Part shown: in pieces, positions 45,410 to 53,174 of the stretch | Layout: each line of letters begins with the position of its first letter | Position numbering within the stretch: the stretch's first letter is position 1 | DNA from: Mycolicibacterium litorale | Lineage (GTDB): Bacteria; Actinomycetota; Actinomycetes; Mycobacteriales; Mycobacteriaceae | Assembly: GCF_010731695.1 (NCBI RefSeq) | Contig: NZ_AP022586.1 | Span: forward strand, 2,356,001-2,420,000 | Length of the DNA: 64,000 bases | Direction: 5' to 3' | The notes under the pieces: model-generated | Database searches by the model: none | The model's input: only the letters and a program-made list of their open reading frames with translations | What the model was told of the DNA's origin: nothing | Position numbers and translations under genes: made by a program

Positions 45410-45442
45410 ACCGCCGCCGCAGCATGTCGCTGCGGCGGCGGT
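45410..45442. terminator. Bidirectional terminator hairpin
   Basis: ACCGCCGCCGCAGC (45410-45423) and GCTGCGGCGGCGGT (45429-45442) make a perfect 14-base stem with a five-base loop. It lies between the convergent DUF1206 and hemophore-like genes, 15 bases from each end. Confidence 0.88.
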
Positions 45443-45457
45443 TCGTTGTCGGGATTA

Positions 45458-45853
45458 CTAGGCGAGCGCGTCCAGCAGCGCGCCCAGCTGGGTCGGCTGC
45501 ACGGTGACGCCGCACTGGTTGCGCTGATCGATCAACGGCCGCGCGATGTTGCGCAGGTCGGTGAACTCGTTCGGGTGCGCGGTGAAGTACGCCCGCACCG
45601 TGGCGTCCGCCTCACCGGACGGCTGCGACGCCGCGCGGGTCAGGGCATCGTTGGCGCCCGGGTGAGTGCTCAGGTAACCACCGGCGGCGGAGAGCACGCC
45701 GCCCGCCGTGGTCGCGAAGCCGCTGGCGTTGCAGGCCGCCGGCTGGGCGGCCGCCGTCGGCAGCGCGATGGTGGCGGCGGCGACACCGCCGAGAGCGCAT
45801 GCGGCAAATGCGCCGGCGATGCCGCGGCGCGCAGTCTTCGGGGACATGATCAT
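45458..45853 (-). CDS. Exported hemophore-like (mycobacterial heme-binding) protein
   Basis: A 131-residue exported protein. The signal peptide runs to about residue 36 (ATIALPTAAAQPA); the mature part is a small helical domain with two cysteines, in PAACNASGF and RNQCGVTV, that probably form a disulfide. The helices ALTRAASQPSGEADATVRAY and YFTAHPNEFTDLRNIARPLI match hemophore-related proteins of mycobacteria (MHB/Rv0203-like group). Heme capture outside the cell is known for some members; others have no tested role. ATG 45853 is used, ATG 45847 is an alternative. It is divergent from the ferric-iron operon. Confidence 0.8.
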   Translation of the reverse strand: MIMSPKTARRGIAGAFAACALGGVAAATIALPTAAAQPAACNASGFATTAGGVLSAAGGYLSTHPGANDALTRAASQPSGEADATVRAYFTAHPNEFTDLRNIARPLIDQRNQCGVTVQPTQLGALLDALA

Positions 45854-46080
45854 GTCTGGTATTCCTCGTCTGTGTAGGGAACGGTCGCTTTCCCCCGCGA
45901 CCCCGAGCCAACGTACCCGCGAAATCAGTGATCAATCTGGGCGCCAAAATGCCCTGGTCAGAATGCGAAACGCGTTACAGGTCGGGCCGTGACGTCCGCC
46001 TCAATCCAGCGTTGTTTCCTGAGCCGCGGATAAGGTCTCGGCGCCGCGTCTAAGAAAGCCGAAGCGCCTCTCAAGAAGTT

Positions 46081-46096
46081 GTGACCGCAATGTGAC
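46081..46096. promoter_or_regulatory. GTGAC direct repeat, MtrA-like spacing
   Basis: GTGAC (46081-46085) and GTGAC (46092-46096) are separated by six bases, giving an 11-base period as reported for MtrA-type sites. It lies about 155 bases upstream of the iron-binding protein start. Such short repeats arise by chance, so the assignment is weak. Confidence 0.25.
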
Positions 46097-46197
46097 AGCT
46101 ACCGAACCCCGATTTTCCGTCCATCGGCCTGCATCCGGCCGCGGTCGTCAGAGTGCGCAAGAGGAGAGAGCCGGCGGGAAGCGAAGGGTATCTTCAC

Positions 46198-46216
46198 TTA
46201 GGTCAGCCTCAGGTAA
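46198..46216. promoter_or_regulatory. IdeR/DtxR-like iron box
   Basis: TTAGGTCAGCCTCAGGTAA matches the 19-base DtxR/IdeR consensus TTAGGTTAGCCTAACCTAA at 15 positions, including both outer TTA/TAA ends. It ends 32 bases before the start of the ferric-binding protein gene, where a repressor would block transcription when iron is plentiful. Confidence 0.65.
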
Positions 46217-46248
46217 TGGCGCCGGTGGCGCGGGAAAGGAAGTCCTGG

Positions 46249-47280
46249 ATGCGACCACGTCGGATACGACCTCGGTGGAGCACGATCGCGGCAGTCATGT
46301 CGGTCATCACGGTGGTGATGGGCCTGGCCGGCTGCTCGGGTTCCGACGAGTCCGACGACCTGCTGATCTACAACGCCCAGCACGAGTCGCTGACCAAGGA
46401 ATGGATCGACGCCTTCACCAAGGAGACCGGCATCAAGGTGTCCTACCGCCAGGGCGGCGACACCGAACTCGGCAATCAGCTGGTCGCCGAGGGTGACGCG
46501 TCGCCCGCCGACGTCTTCCTCACCGAGAACTCGCCCGCCATGGCCGCCGTCGAGCGTGCCGGGCTGTTCGCCGACCTGGGCCCCGACACGATCAAACAGG
46601 TGCCCGCGCAATACCGTCCGGCCACCGGCAAGTGGACCGGTGTCGCCGCGCGCTCGACGGTGTTCGTCTACAACAAGAGCCGGCTGCGCCCGGAGCAGCT
46701 GCCGAAGTCGCTGCTGGACCTGCAGCGGCCGGAATGGAAGGGCCGCTGGGGTGCCCCGCCGGCGAAGGCGGACTTCCAGGCCATCGTCTCGGCCCTGCTG
46801 CAGTTGAAGGGTGAGCCCGCCACCGCCGAATGGCTGGCCGGCATGAAGGCCAACGCGGTCATCTACAACGACAACATCGCGACGCTGAAAGCCGTCAACG
46901 CCGGTGAGGTCGACGGCGGCGTGATCTACCACTACTACTGGTTCCGCGACCAGTCGAAGACCAAGGAGATCAGCGGCAACACGGCGCTGCACTACTTCAA
47001 GAACCAGGACCCCGGCGCCTTCGTCAGCCTGTCCGGTGGCGGCGTGCTCGAGTCCAGCGACAAGAAGGATCAGGCGCAGCAGTTCGTCGCGTTCATCACG
47101 GGCAGGGCGGGCCAGGAGGTGCTCGAGAAGGGCACGTCGTTCGAGTACCCCGTCGCCAGTGGCGTGCCGGCGAATCCGGCTCTGCCGCCCCTGGATTCGC
47201 TGCAGGCGCCGGCGGTCGACCCGTCGACGCTCAACGCCCAGCAGGTGACCGACCTGATGACGAAGGCTGGCTTGTTGTAG
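46249..47280 (+). CDS. Ferric iron ABC transporter substrate-binding lipoprotein
   Basis: A 343-residue FbpA/AfuA-type iron-binding lipoprotein. It has a signal with lipobox GLAGC (Cys near 28) and the start of the mature chain LLIYNAQHESLTKEWIDAFT. The iron-coordinating Tyr pair is in GVIYHYYWFRDQ, and KADFQAIVSALLQLKGEP and GVLESSDKKDQAQQFVAFIT are family blocks. ATG 46249 has AAGGA nine bases upstream and gives a proper signal; an upstream ATG at 46153 would put a charged lead before it. It is the first gene of the four-gene iron operon, 32 bases after the iron box. Confidence 0.94.
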   Translation: MRPRRIRPRWSTIAAVMSVITVVMGLAGCSGSDESDDLLIYNAQHESLTKEWIDAFTKETGIKVSYRQGGDTELGNQLVAEGDASPADVFLTENSPAMAAVERAGLFADLGPDTIKQVPAQYRPATGKWTGVAARSTVFVYNKSRLRPEQLPKSLLDLQRPEWKGRWGAPPAKADFQAIVSALLQLKGEPATAEWLAGMKANAVIYNDNIATLKAVNAGEVDGGVIYHYYWFRDQSKTKEISGNTALHYFKNQDPGAFVSLSGGGVLESSDKKDQAQQFVAFITGRAGQEVLEKGTSFEYPVASGVPANPALPPLDSLQAPAVDPSTLNAQQVTDLMTKAGLL

Positions 47281-48861
47281 GTGGTCGCCGCCGCTCCCCC
47301 CGTTCCCGCGCCGACAGCCCCGGTCTCGCGGCCTGAGCCCGCGGCACGGCCCGGGCCGCTGGTCGCCGCGACTGTCGTGGTCCTCGTCGCCGCAACCCTG
47401 ATCCCGCTGGGTTACGTGGCGTGGGGCGCGATCTCGATCGGCTGGGACCGGGCGTACGAACTGGTGGTGCGCCCACGTGTCGGGGAGTTGCTCGTCAACA
47501 CCGTCGCGCTGGTCGCGCTCACCGTCCCGCTGTGCGTGGTGCTCGGCGTCGGCGTGGCGTGGCTGGTGGAACGCACCGACCTGCCCGGCCGGGCCGTCTG
47601 GCGTCCGCTGTTCGTCGCGCCGCTTGCGGTGCCCGCGTTCGTCAACAGCTACGCCTGGGTCGGTGTCATCCCGTCGCTGCACGGGTTGTGGGCCGGGGTG
47701 CTGGTCACCACGCTGTCCTACTTCCCGTTCATGTACCTGCCCGCGGCCGCGACGCTGCGCCGCCTCGACCCGGCGGTCGAGGAATCCGCACGCGCACTGG
47801 GATCCGGTTCGGCCGGGGTGTTCTTCCGTGTGGTGCTCCCGCAGTTGCGGCTGGCGATCCTTGGCGGCGGGCTGCTCATCGCGGTACACCTGCTCGCCGA
47901 GTACGGCGCGTTCGCGATGGTGCGGTTCGACACCTTCACCGTCGCGATCTTCCAGCAGTTCCAGGTCACCTTCGACGGTGCGGCGGGCAGCATGCTGGCC
48001 GGGGTCCTGGTGTTGTTGTGCCTGACGTTCCTGGTGGCCGAGGCCGCCGCGCGCGGCGGTGCCCGCTACGCCCGCATCGGCTCCGGGGCCCCCCGCGAGA
48101 TCGCGCCGATCCGGCTGCGGCGCAACGCCGTACCCGCGGAGTTGGCGCTCGCGGGGCTGGCGGTGCTCGCACTGGGTGTGCCGGTGTGGACCATCCTGCG
48201 GTGGTTGTGGATCGGGGGTACCGAGGTGTGGGAGTTCGGCGCCATCGGTGCCGCACTCGGCCAGACCATCGCGCTGGCCGGGATGGCGGCCGTGCTGACG
48301 ACGGTGCTCGCGTTCCCCGTCGCGTGGGTGGCGGTGCGCTCCAGCGGATTCCTGGCGCGCGCGGTGGAGGGCGCCAACTACGTCACCAGCGCGCTGCCCG
48401 GAATCGTCACCGCACTCGCCCTGGTCACCGTGACCATCCACGTCGCCCGCCCGCTCTACCAGAGCCTGGCGCTGATCGTTTCCGCCTACGTGCTGTTGTT
48501 CATGCCGCGCGCGCTGGTCAATGTGCGCGCCGGCCTGGCGCAGGTTCCCCCCGGCCTGGAGGAGGCGTCGCGGTCGCTGGGCTGCTCGCCGACGGCGACG
48601 TTCCTGCGCGTCACGCTGCGCCTCACCGCACCCGCGGCCGCGGCGGGCGCATCGATGGTGTTCGTCGCGGTCGCCACCGAACTGACCGCCACGCTGCTGC
48701 TCGCGCCCACCGGCACCCGGACCTTGTCCATGCTGTTCTGGTCCTACGCCAGCGAACTCGACTACGCGGCCGCCGCACCGTACGCACTGGTGCTGGTGCT
48801 GCTCGCCGTCCCGGTGACGGTGCTCCTGCTCGCTCAGTCCACGAAGGTGGTGGCGCAGTGA
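47281..48861 (+). CDS. Ferric iron ABC transporter permease (FbpB-like, fused)
   Basis: A 526-residue permease with two complete transport modules, about twelve helices, as in FbpB/SfuB. The EAA loops are ESARALGSGSAGVFFRVVLP in the first half and EASRSLGCSPTATFLRVTLR in the second. LAEYGAFAMVRFDTFTVAIF and ELTATLLLAPTGTRTLSMLF are family-typical. The GTG start follows directly on the stop of the binding-protein gene, without a gap. It passes Fe3+ across the membrane with the ATPase that follows. Confidence 0.94.
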   Translation: MVAAAPPVPAPTAPVSRPEPAARPGPLVAATVVVLVAATLIPLGYVAWGAISIGWDRAYELVVRPRVGELLVNTVALVALTVPLCVVLGVGVAWLVERTDLPGRAVWRPLFVAPLAVPAFVNSYAWVGVIPSLHGLWAGVLVTTLSYFPFMYLPAAATLRRLDPAVEESARALGSGSAGVFFRVVLPQLRLAILGGGLLIAVHLLAEYGAFAMVRFDTFTVAIFQQFQVTFDGAAGSMLAGVLVLLCLTFLVAEAAARGGARYARIGSGAPREIAPIRLRRNAVPAELALAGLAVLALGVPVWTILRWLWIGGTEVWEFGAIGAALGQTIALAGMAAVLTTVLAFPVAWVAVRSSGFLARAVEGANYVTSALPGIVTALALVTVTIHVARPLYQSLALIVSAYVLLFMPRALVNVRAGLAQVPPGLEEASRSLGCSPTATFLRVTLRLTAPAAAAGASMVFVAVATELTATLLLAPTGTRTLSMLFWSYASELDYAAAAPYALVLVLLAVPVTVLLLAQSTKVVAQ

Positions 48862-49904
48862 GCGCCGTACTGGAGGCCCGCGGCCTGGCGAAGAGCTTCC
48901 ACGGCAGCACGGTGCTCGACCACATCGACCTCGACCTCGCACCGGGCAGCCTCACCGCCATCGTCGGGGCCTCCGGATGCGGCAAGACCACCCTGCTGCG
49001 GCTCATCGCCGGATTCGAGGCCCCCGACGCGGGCACGATCACGATCGCCGGCCGACAGGTGGCGAGCGCGACGAGCGCGGTACCGCCGCACCGCCGCAGC
49101 GTCGGATACGTCGCCCAGGACGGCGCGCTGTTCCCCCACCTGACCGTGGGACAGAACATCGCCTACGGCCTGCCCGGATCGGCCCGCAGCGCCGCGGTAC
49201 GCGCACGGGTGGCCGACCTCCTCGAAACCGTCGCGCTGGGCGGTGATTTCGCATCCCGCCGCCCGCACCAGCTCTCCGGTGGGCAGCAGCAGCGCGTCGC
49301 ACTGGCCCGCGCGCTAGCACGCGAACCCGACCTGATGCTGCTCGACGAACCGTTCAGCGCGCTGGACACCGGGCTGCGGGCCACCACCCGCAAGGCCGTC
49401 GCCGGTCTGCTCGCCCGGGCCGGGGTGACCACTCTGCTGGTGACCCATGACCAGGAGGAGGCGTTGTCGATCGCCGATCAGGTGGCGGTCATGCGCGACG
49501 GCCGCTTCACCCAGGTCGGTACCCCCGAGCAGGTGTACCGGCAGCCGGCGAACCGATTCACCGCCGAATTCCTCGGTGACTGCATCACGCTGCCGTGCAC
49601 GGTTACGGCCAACGTCGCCGACAGCGTGCTCGGACGCATCCCGGTCGCCGCCGCCGAGGACGGTCCGGCGACGCTGCTGCTGCGGCCCGAACAGCTTGTC
49701 GCGACGGTGGTTTCGGACAGCGGACAACTCGACGCCGTCGGCACCGTCGTGGCCACCGAGTTCCTCGGTCACGACGTGCTGGTGACGATCGACCCCACCG
49801 GCGACACGGGACCGATCGTCCTGCGTCAGCACAGTCTCGACCCACCCCCGATCGACGCCAAGGTGCGCATCGACGTCGTGGGCGGCGGAGTGGTCTTCCG
49901 GTGA
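48858..49904 (+). CDS. Ferric iron ABC transporter ATPase (FbpC-like)
   Basis: A 348-residue ATPase with Walker A GASGCGKTTLLRLIAGFEAP, Q-loop VAQDGALFPHLTVGQNIAYG, signature LSGGQQQRVALARALA, Walker B LMLLDEPFSALDTGLR, and switch LLVTHDQEEALSIADQVAVM. The C-terminal regulatory domain (PCTVTANVADSVL onwards) is of the OB/TOBE type used by FbpC/PotA families. GTG 48858 overlaps the permease stop as GTGA. It energises iron uptake. The acyl-activating fusion gene follows, again with GTGA overlap, so all four are one transcription unit. Confidence 0.94.
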   Translation: MSAVLEARGLAKSFHGSTVLDHIDLDLAPGSLTAIVGASGCGKTTLLRLIAGFEAPDAGTITIAGRQVASATSAVPPHRRSVGYVAQDGALFPHLTVGQNIAYGLPGSARSAAVRARVADLLETVALGGDFASRRPHQLSGGQQQRVALARALAREPDLMLLDEPFSALDTGLRATTRKAVAGLLARAGVTTLLVTHDQEEALSIADQVAVMRDGRFTQVGTPEQVYRQPANRFTAEFLGDCITLPCTVTANVADSVLGRIPVAAAEDGPATLLLRPEQLVATVVSDSGQLDAVGTVVATEFLGHDVLVTIDPTGDTGPIVLRQHSLDPPPIDAKVRIDVVGGGVVFR

Positions 49905-52390
49905 CCGGGGTGCTGGAAGCCCTGCGCGGACACGGCGACCGGATCGCGGTGCTGACCGAAACCGAGCAGGTGTCCTACACCGGCCTGGCCGACCGGGTGG
50001 CGGACGCCGCAGGCCGCCTCGGGGACACCCGTCGCCTGGTCCTGCTCGAAACCCGCAACGACCTCCCCACCCTGGTGCACTATCTCGCTGCGCTCGCCGG
50101 TGGCCACGTGGTGCTGCCCGTCCCCGCCGGACGCGACCACCATGAACTCGCCGCCACCTACGATCCCGACGTCGTCATCGGCGCCGATGGGCTTCGCCAA
50201 CGTCGCCCGGGCAGCGCCCACTCGCTGCACGACGAGCTGGCGCTGTTGTTGTCGACGTCGGGCAGCACCGGTTCGCCGAAACTCGTCCGCCTGTCACGGC
50301 GCAACCTGATCAGCAACGCCACCGCGATCGCCGAATACCTGGACATCCGCGAAACCGACCGGGCCGCAACCACTCTGCCGATGTCCTACTGCTACGGCCT
50401 GTCGGTCATCCACAGCCACCTGCTGCGCGGCGCCGCGCTCATCCTCACCGAACTCTCCGTGGTCGACGACGACTTCTGGACGCTCTTCCGGCGCCACCGC
50501 GGCACCTCCTTCGCCGGTGTCCCCTACACGTTCGACCTGCTGGACCGCATCGGCTTCGCCACCATGGACCTGCCGGACCTGCGTTACCTCACCCAGGCCG
50601 GCGGGCGGCTGGCGCCGGAGCGGGTGCGGCGCTACGCCGAACTCGGCGCGGCCCGCGGCTGGCAGCTGTTCGTGATGTACGGCGCCACCGAGGCGACGGC
50701 CCGCATGGCCTACCTGCCGCCCGAGCTCGCCGCCGACCACCCCGGCTGCATCGGCCGGCCGATCCCCGGTGGTGCGTTCACGATCGAACCGCTCGACGGC
50801 TGGCCGGCCGACGATGCCGCCGGCGAACTCGTCTACCGCGGCGACAACGTGATGATGGGTTACGCGTACGGCTCCGCCGACCTGTCGCGCGGCAACGAGG
50901 TGGACGCGCTGCACACCGGCGACATCGCCCGCCGCAGGCCCGACGGCCTCTACGAGGTGATCGGCCGCAGCAGCAGGTTCGTCAAGATGTACGGCCTGCG
51001 CATCGACCTGCAGCGGATCGAGACGGCGCTGCGCGACCACGGCGTCGCCGCGCTGTGTACCGACCTCGACGAGCGCCTGGTCGTCGCCGCGACCGCACCC
51101 CACCGACCCGCCGAGGTGGCCCGGCTGGCCGCCGACGCCGCCGGCATCCCGTCGAGCGCCGTGCGCGCGGTGGTGGTCCCCGAGCTGCCGATGCTGTCGA
51201 CCGGCAAGCCGGACTACCCGGCGGTGCGCGCGATGGCCGATCCGCTCGACGACGCCACAGCACAGGCCGAGGACCTGCGAACGGTGTTCGCCGACGTGCT
51301 GCACATGGACCGCGACGCCATCGATCCCGACGCCAGCTTCATCGACCTCGGCGGCAACTCACTGACCTACGTGGCGATGTCGGTGCGCTTGGAGCGCGCG
51401 CTGGGCCGGCTGCCCGCCGACTGGCAACGGCTGCCGCTGCGTGACCTGCAGGGCCGCACGGCGCCCCGGCGCCGGTGGATCGCGACGCTGGAGACGAGCG
51501 TCGCGCTGCGCGCCGTTGCGATCGTGCTGATCGTCGGCTCGCACGCCACGCTGTTCGAACTGTGGGGCGGCGCGCATGTGCTGCTGGGCATCGCCGGGTA
51601 CAACTTCGGCCGGTTCTGCCTGACGCCGGTCCCGCGCAAGGACCGGGTGCGCCATCTGCGTTCGACCATCGCCTGGATCGCGATCCCCGCGGTGGTGTGG
51701 GTGGCCGTCGCGCTGGTGGTGACCGATGACTACTACCTGTCTAACCTGGTGCTGGCCAACAAGATCCTCGGTCCACACGACAGCATGACGGCCGGGCGCC
51801 TGTGGTTCGTCGAGGTTCTGGTGTGGATCCTCGTGGCGCTGGCCGCGCTGTGCTGGATACCGGCGGCCGATCGGGCCGAGCGACGGTGGCCGTTCGGGGT
51901 GGCGGCGCTGTTCCTGGTGGCGGGGCTGGCGTTGCGTTACGACGTGCTCGGCCTGGATCTCGGCCGCGACGCCTGGTTCACGATGCTGGCGTTCTGGTTC
52001 TTCGCGGCCGGGTGGGCGGCGGTGAAGGCCACCAACCCGTGGCAGCGCCTCGCCGTCACGATCGCCATCGCGGTCGGGCTGTACGGGTACTTCGACAACC
52101 CCAACCGCGAGGCGCTGGTACTCGCGGGCTTCCTGCTGCTGATCTGGCTGCCCGCCGTCCGCTTCCCCGCCCGGCTGACCGTCGTGGCCGGTGTGATCGC
52201 GGAGGCGTCGCTGTACACCTACCTGACGCACTTCCAGGTCTACGCGGTGTTCGAGGGCCACCCCGCGCTCGGCGTCGCCGCGTCGATCGCCGTCGGGGTG
52301 CTCCTCACGCAGGCGGTGACGCTGGTGCGTCGTCGGCTGCGTGAGCGCAAGCCGAGCGTCAGCTCGGTCGCGGTTCCCGCTCCGCGATGA
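49901..52390 (+). CDS. Adenylation-carrier-membrane acyltransferase fusion
   Basis: An 829-residue three-part protein. Residues about 1-435 are an ANL adenylating domain: STSGSTGSPKLVRLS (ATP loop), MYGATEATARM, LHTGDIARRRPDG, VKMYGLRIDLQRIE, and LSTGKPDYPAVR with the catalytic Lys. Residues about 455-520 are a carrier domain, with the phosphopantetheine Ser in SFIDLGGNSLTYVAM. The rest is a membrane acyltransferase-3-like domain: ALRAVAIVLIVGSHATLFEL with the motif His, then about nine helices. It should activate an acid, load it on the carrier and hand it to an acceptor at the membrane. Linked to iron genes by a GTGA overlap; product unknown. Confidence 0.85.
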   Translation: MTGVLEALRGHGDRIAVLTETEQVSYTGLADRVADAAGRLGDTRRLVLLETRNDLPTLVHYLAALAGGHVVLPVPAGRDHHELAATYDPDVVIGADGLRQRRPGSAHSLHDELALLLSTSGSTGSPKLVRLSRRNLISNATAIAEYLDIRETDRAATTLPMSYCYGLSVIHSHLLRGAALILTELSVVDDDFWTLFRRHRGTSFAGVPYTFDLLDRIGFATMDLPDLRYLTQAGGRLAPERVRRYAELGAARGWQLFVMYGATEATARMAYLPPELAADHPGCIGRPIPGGAFTIEPLDGWPADDAAGELVYRGDNVMMGYAYGSADLSRGNEVDALHTGDIARRRPDGLYEVIGRSSRFVKMYGLRIDLQRIETALRDHGVAALCTDLDERLVVAATAPHRPAEVARLAADAAGIPSSAVRAVVVPELPMLSTGKPDYPAVRAMADPLDDATAQAEDLRTVFADVLHMDRDAIDPDASFIDLGGNSLTYVAMSVRLERALGRLPADWQRLPLRDLQGRTAPRRRWIATLETSVALRAVAIVLIVGSHATLFELWGGAHVLLGIAGYNFGRFCLTPVPRKDRVRHLRSTIAWIAIPAVVWVAVALVVTDDYYLSNLVLANKILGPHDSMTAGRLWFVEVLVWILVALAALCWIPAADRAERRWPFGVAALFLVAGLALRYDVLGLDLGRDAWFTMLAFWFFAAGWAAVKATNPWQRLAVTIAIAVGLYGYFDNPNREALVLAGFLLLIWLPAVRFPARLTVVAGVIAEASLYTYLTHFQVYAVFEGHPALGVAASIAVGVLLTQAVTLVRRRLRERKPSVSSVAVPAPR

Positions 52391-53174
52391 GCCCCTCCTG
52401 GACCAGGGTCGCCGCGACGACCCCGTCGGTGCGGACGAGGCTCGCCGTGATGACGCCGCGCCCCCGGGCGGCCGCCGGCGAGGACGACTCGAGCAGGTTC
52501 CACGCGTCGGCGCGCACCGGCTGGTGAAACCACACCGACGAATCGGTGGTGCCGCTGCGGTGGGTGCGCGCCCGCATCGAATGGCCGTGCACCTGCAGGG
52601 CGGGGTCGATCATGTAGAGGTCGGTGACGTATACCGCGATCAGCGTGTGCAGGAGCGGGTCGTCGGGCAGCGCGGCCGTGGCGCGCCACCACAGCCTGCG
52701 CACGAACTCCTCACCCGTGCCGTCGTCGGCGACGCGGATGTCGAGTTCGTCGAGCGGCACCGACGGTGCGGGCCCGGGCGGCCCGGTCCGGTCGAGGGCG
52801 TCAGGAGCGACAGAGGGCAGCGGGTGGCGGCCGTGTTCGGGGCCGGCCATCGGCGCCGCGAACGACACCGTCGCGGTCGTCAGCAGCCGCCCGTGCTGGC
52901 GGGAGTCCACCCGGCGCGCCGCGGTGGTGCGGCCGTCGTAGGTCGCCGTCACGTCGTAGTCGACCGCGTCGCCCGCCTCCCCGCCGCGCAGGAACTGCAG
53001 GTGCATGTTGGTCGGCAGACGGTCGGCGTCGACGGTGCGGGCGGCCGCGGCCAGGCTCTGCCCGGCGAACTGACCGCCGTACGCCCGCTTGCCCTCCGGT
53101 CCGCTCGGCGCACCGACGAAGGTGTCCGCACTTCGCCCCGCCGCGACGTCGAGCAGTTCGAGTAGTCGGCTCAT
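52359..53174 (-). CDS. Acyl-CoA thioesterase II-like (TesB family)
   Basis: A 271-residue TesB-type double-hotdog thioesterase. The N-terminal half has FVGAPSGPEGKRAYGGQFAGQSLAAAARTV and PTNMHLQFLRGGEAGD; the C-terminal half has LQVHGHSMRARTHRSGTTDSSVWFHQPVRADAW, the well-known TesB block with the catalytic Asp/Ser/Gln region in GTTDSSVWFHQ. It hydrolyses acyl-CoAs. ATG 53174 overlaps the CoA transferase stop (ATGA); a longer frame reads through that gene. Its end overlaps the convergent fusion gene by 32 bases. It is the last gene of the region 5 operon. Confidence 0.92.
   Translation of the reverse strand: MSRLLELLDVAAGRSADTFVGAPSGPEGKRAYGGQFAGQSLAAAARTVDADRLPTNMHLQFLRGGEAGDAVDYDVTATYDGRTTAARRVDSRQHGRLLTTATVSFAAPMAGPEHGRHPLPSVAPDALDRTGPPGPAPSVPLDELDIRVADDGTGEEFVRRLWWRATAALPDDPLLHTLIAVYVTDLYMIDPALQVHGHSMRARTHRSGTTDSSVWFHQPVRADAWNLLESSSPAAARGRGVITASLVRTDGVVAATLVQEGLIAEREPRPS

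Larger units (their letters stand above)
45854..46248. other. 395-base intergenic region between hemophore and iron transporter genes
   Basis: This divergent control region has no convincing gene; an in-frame extension from 46153 lies upstream of the iron-binding protein but lacks similarity. It contains an IdeR/DtxR-like box (46198-46216) and a GTGAC direct repeat (46081-46096). Its spacing and AT-richer patches suit promoters for both flanking genes. Confidence 0.6.

Noticed and set aside
46198..48942. Very long open frame on the minus strand opposite the ferric-iron genes
   Set aside because: It is the antisense shadow of GC-rich codons in three clear genes; its product is Arg/Gly/His-rich low-complexity sequence with no domain.
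51359..52261. Minus-strand frame opposite the acyltransferase domain
   Set aside because: Low-complexity Arg/Gln/His product and complete overlap with a gene that has strong motifs.
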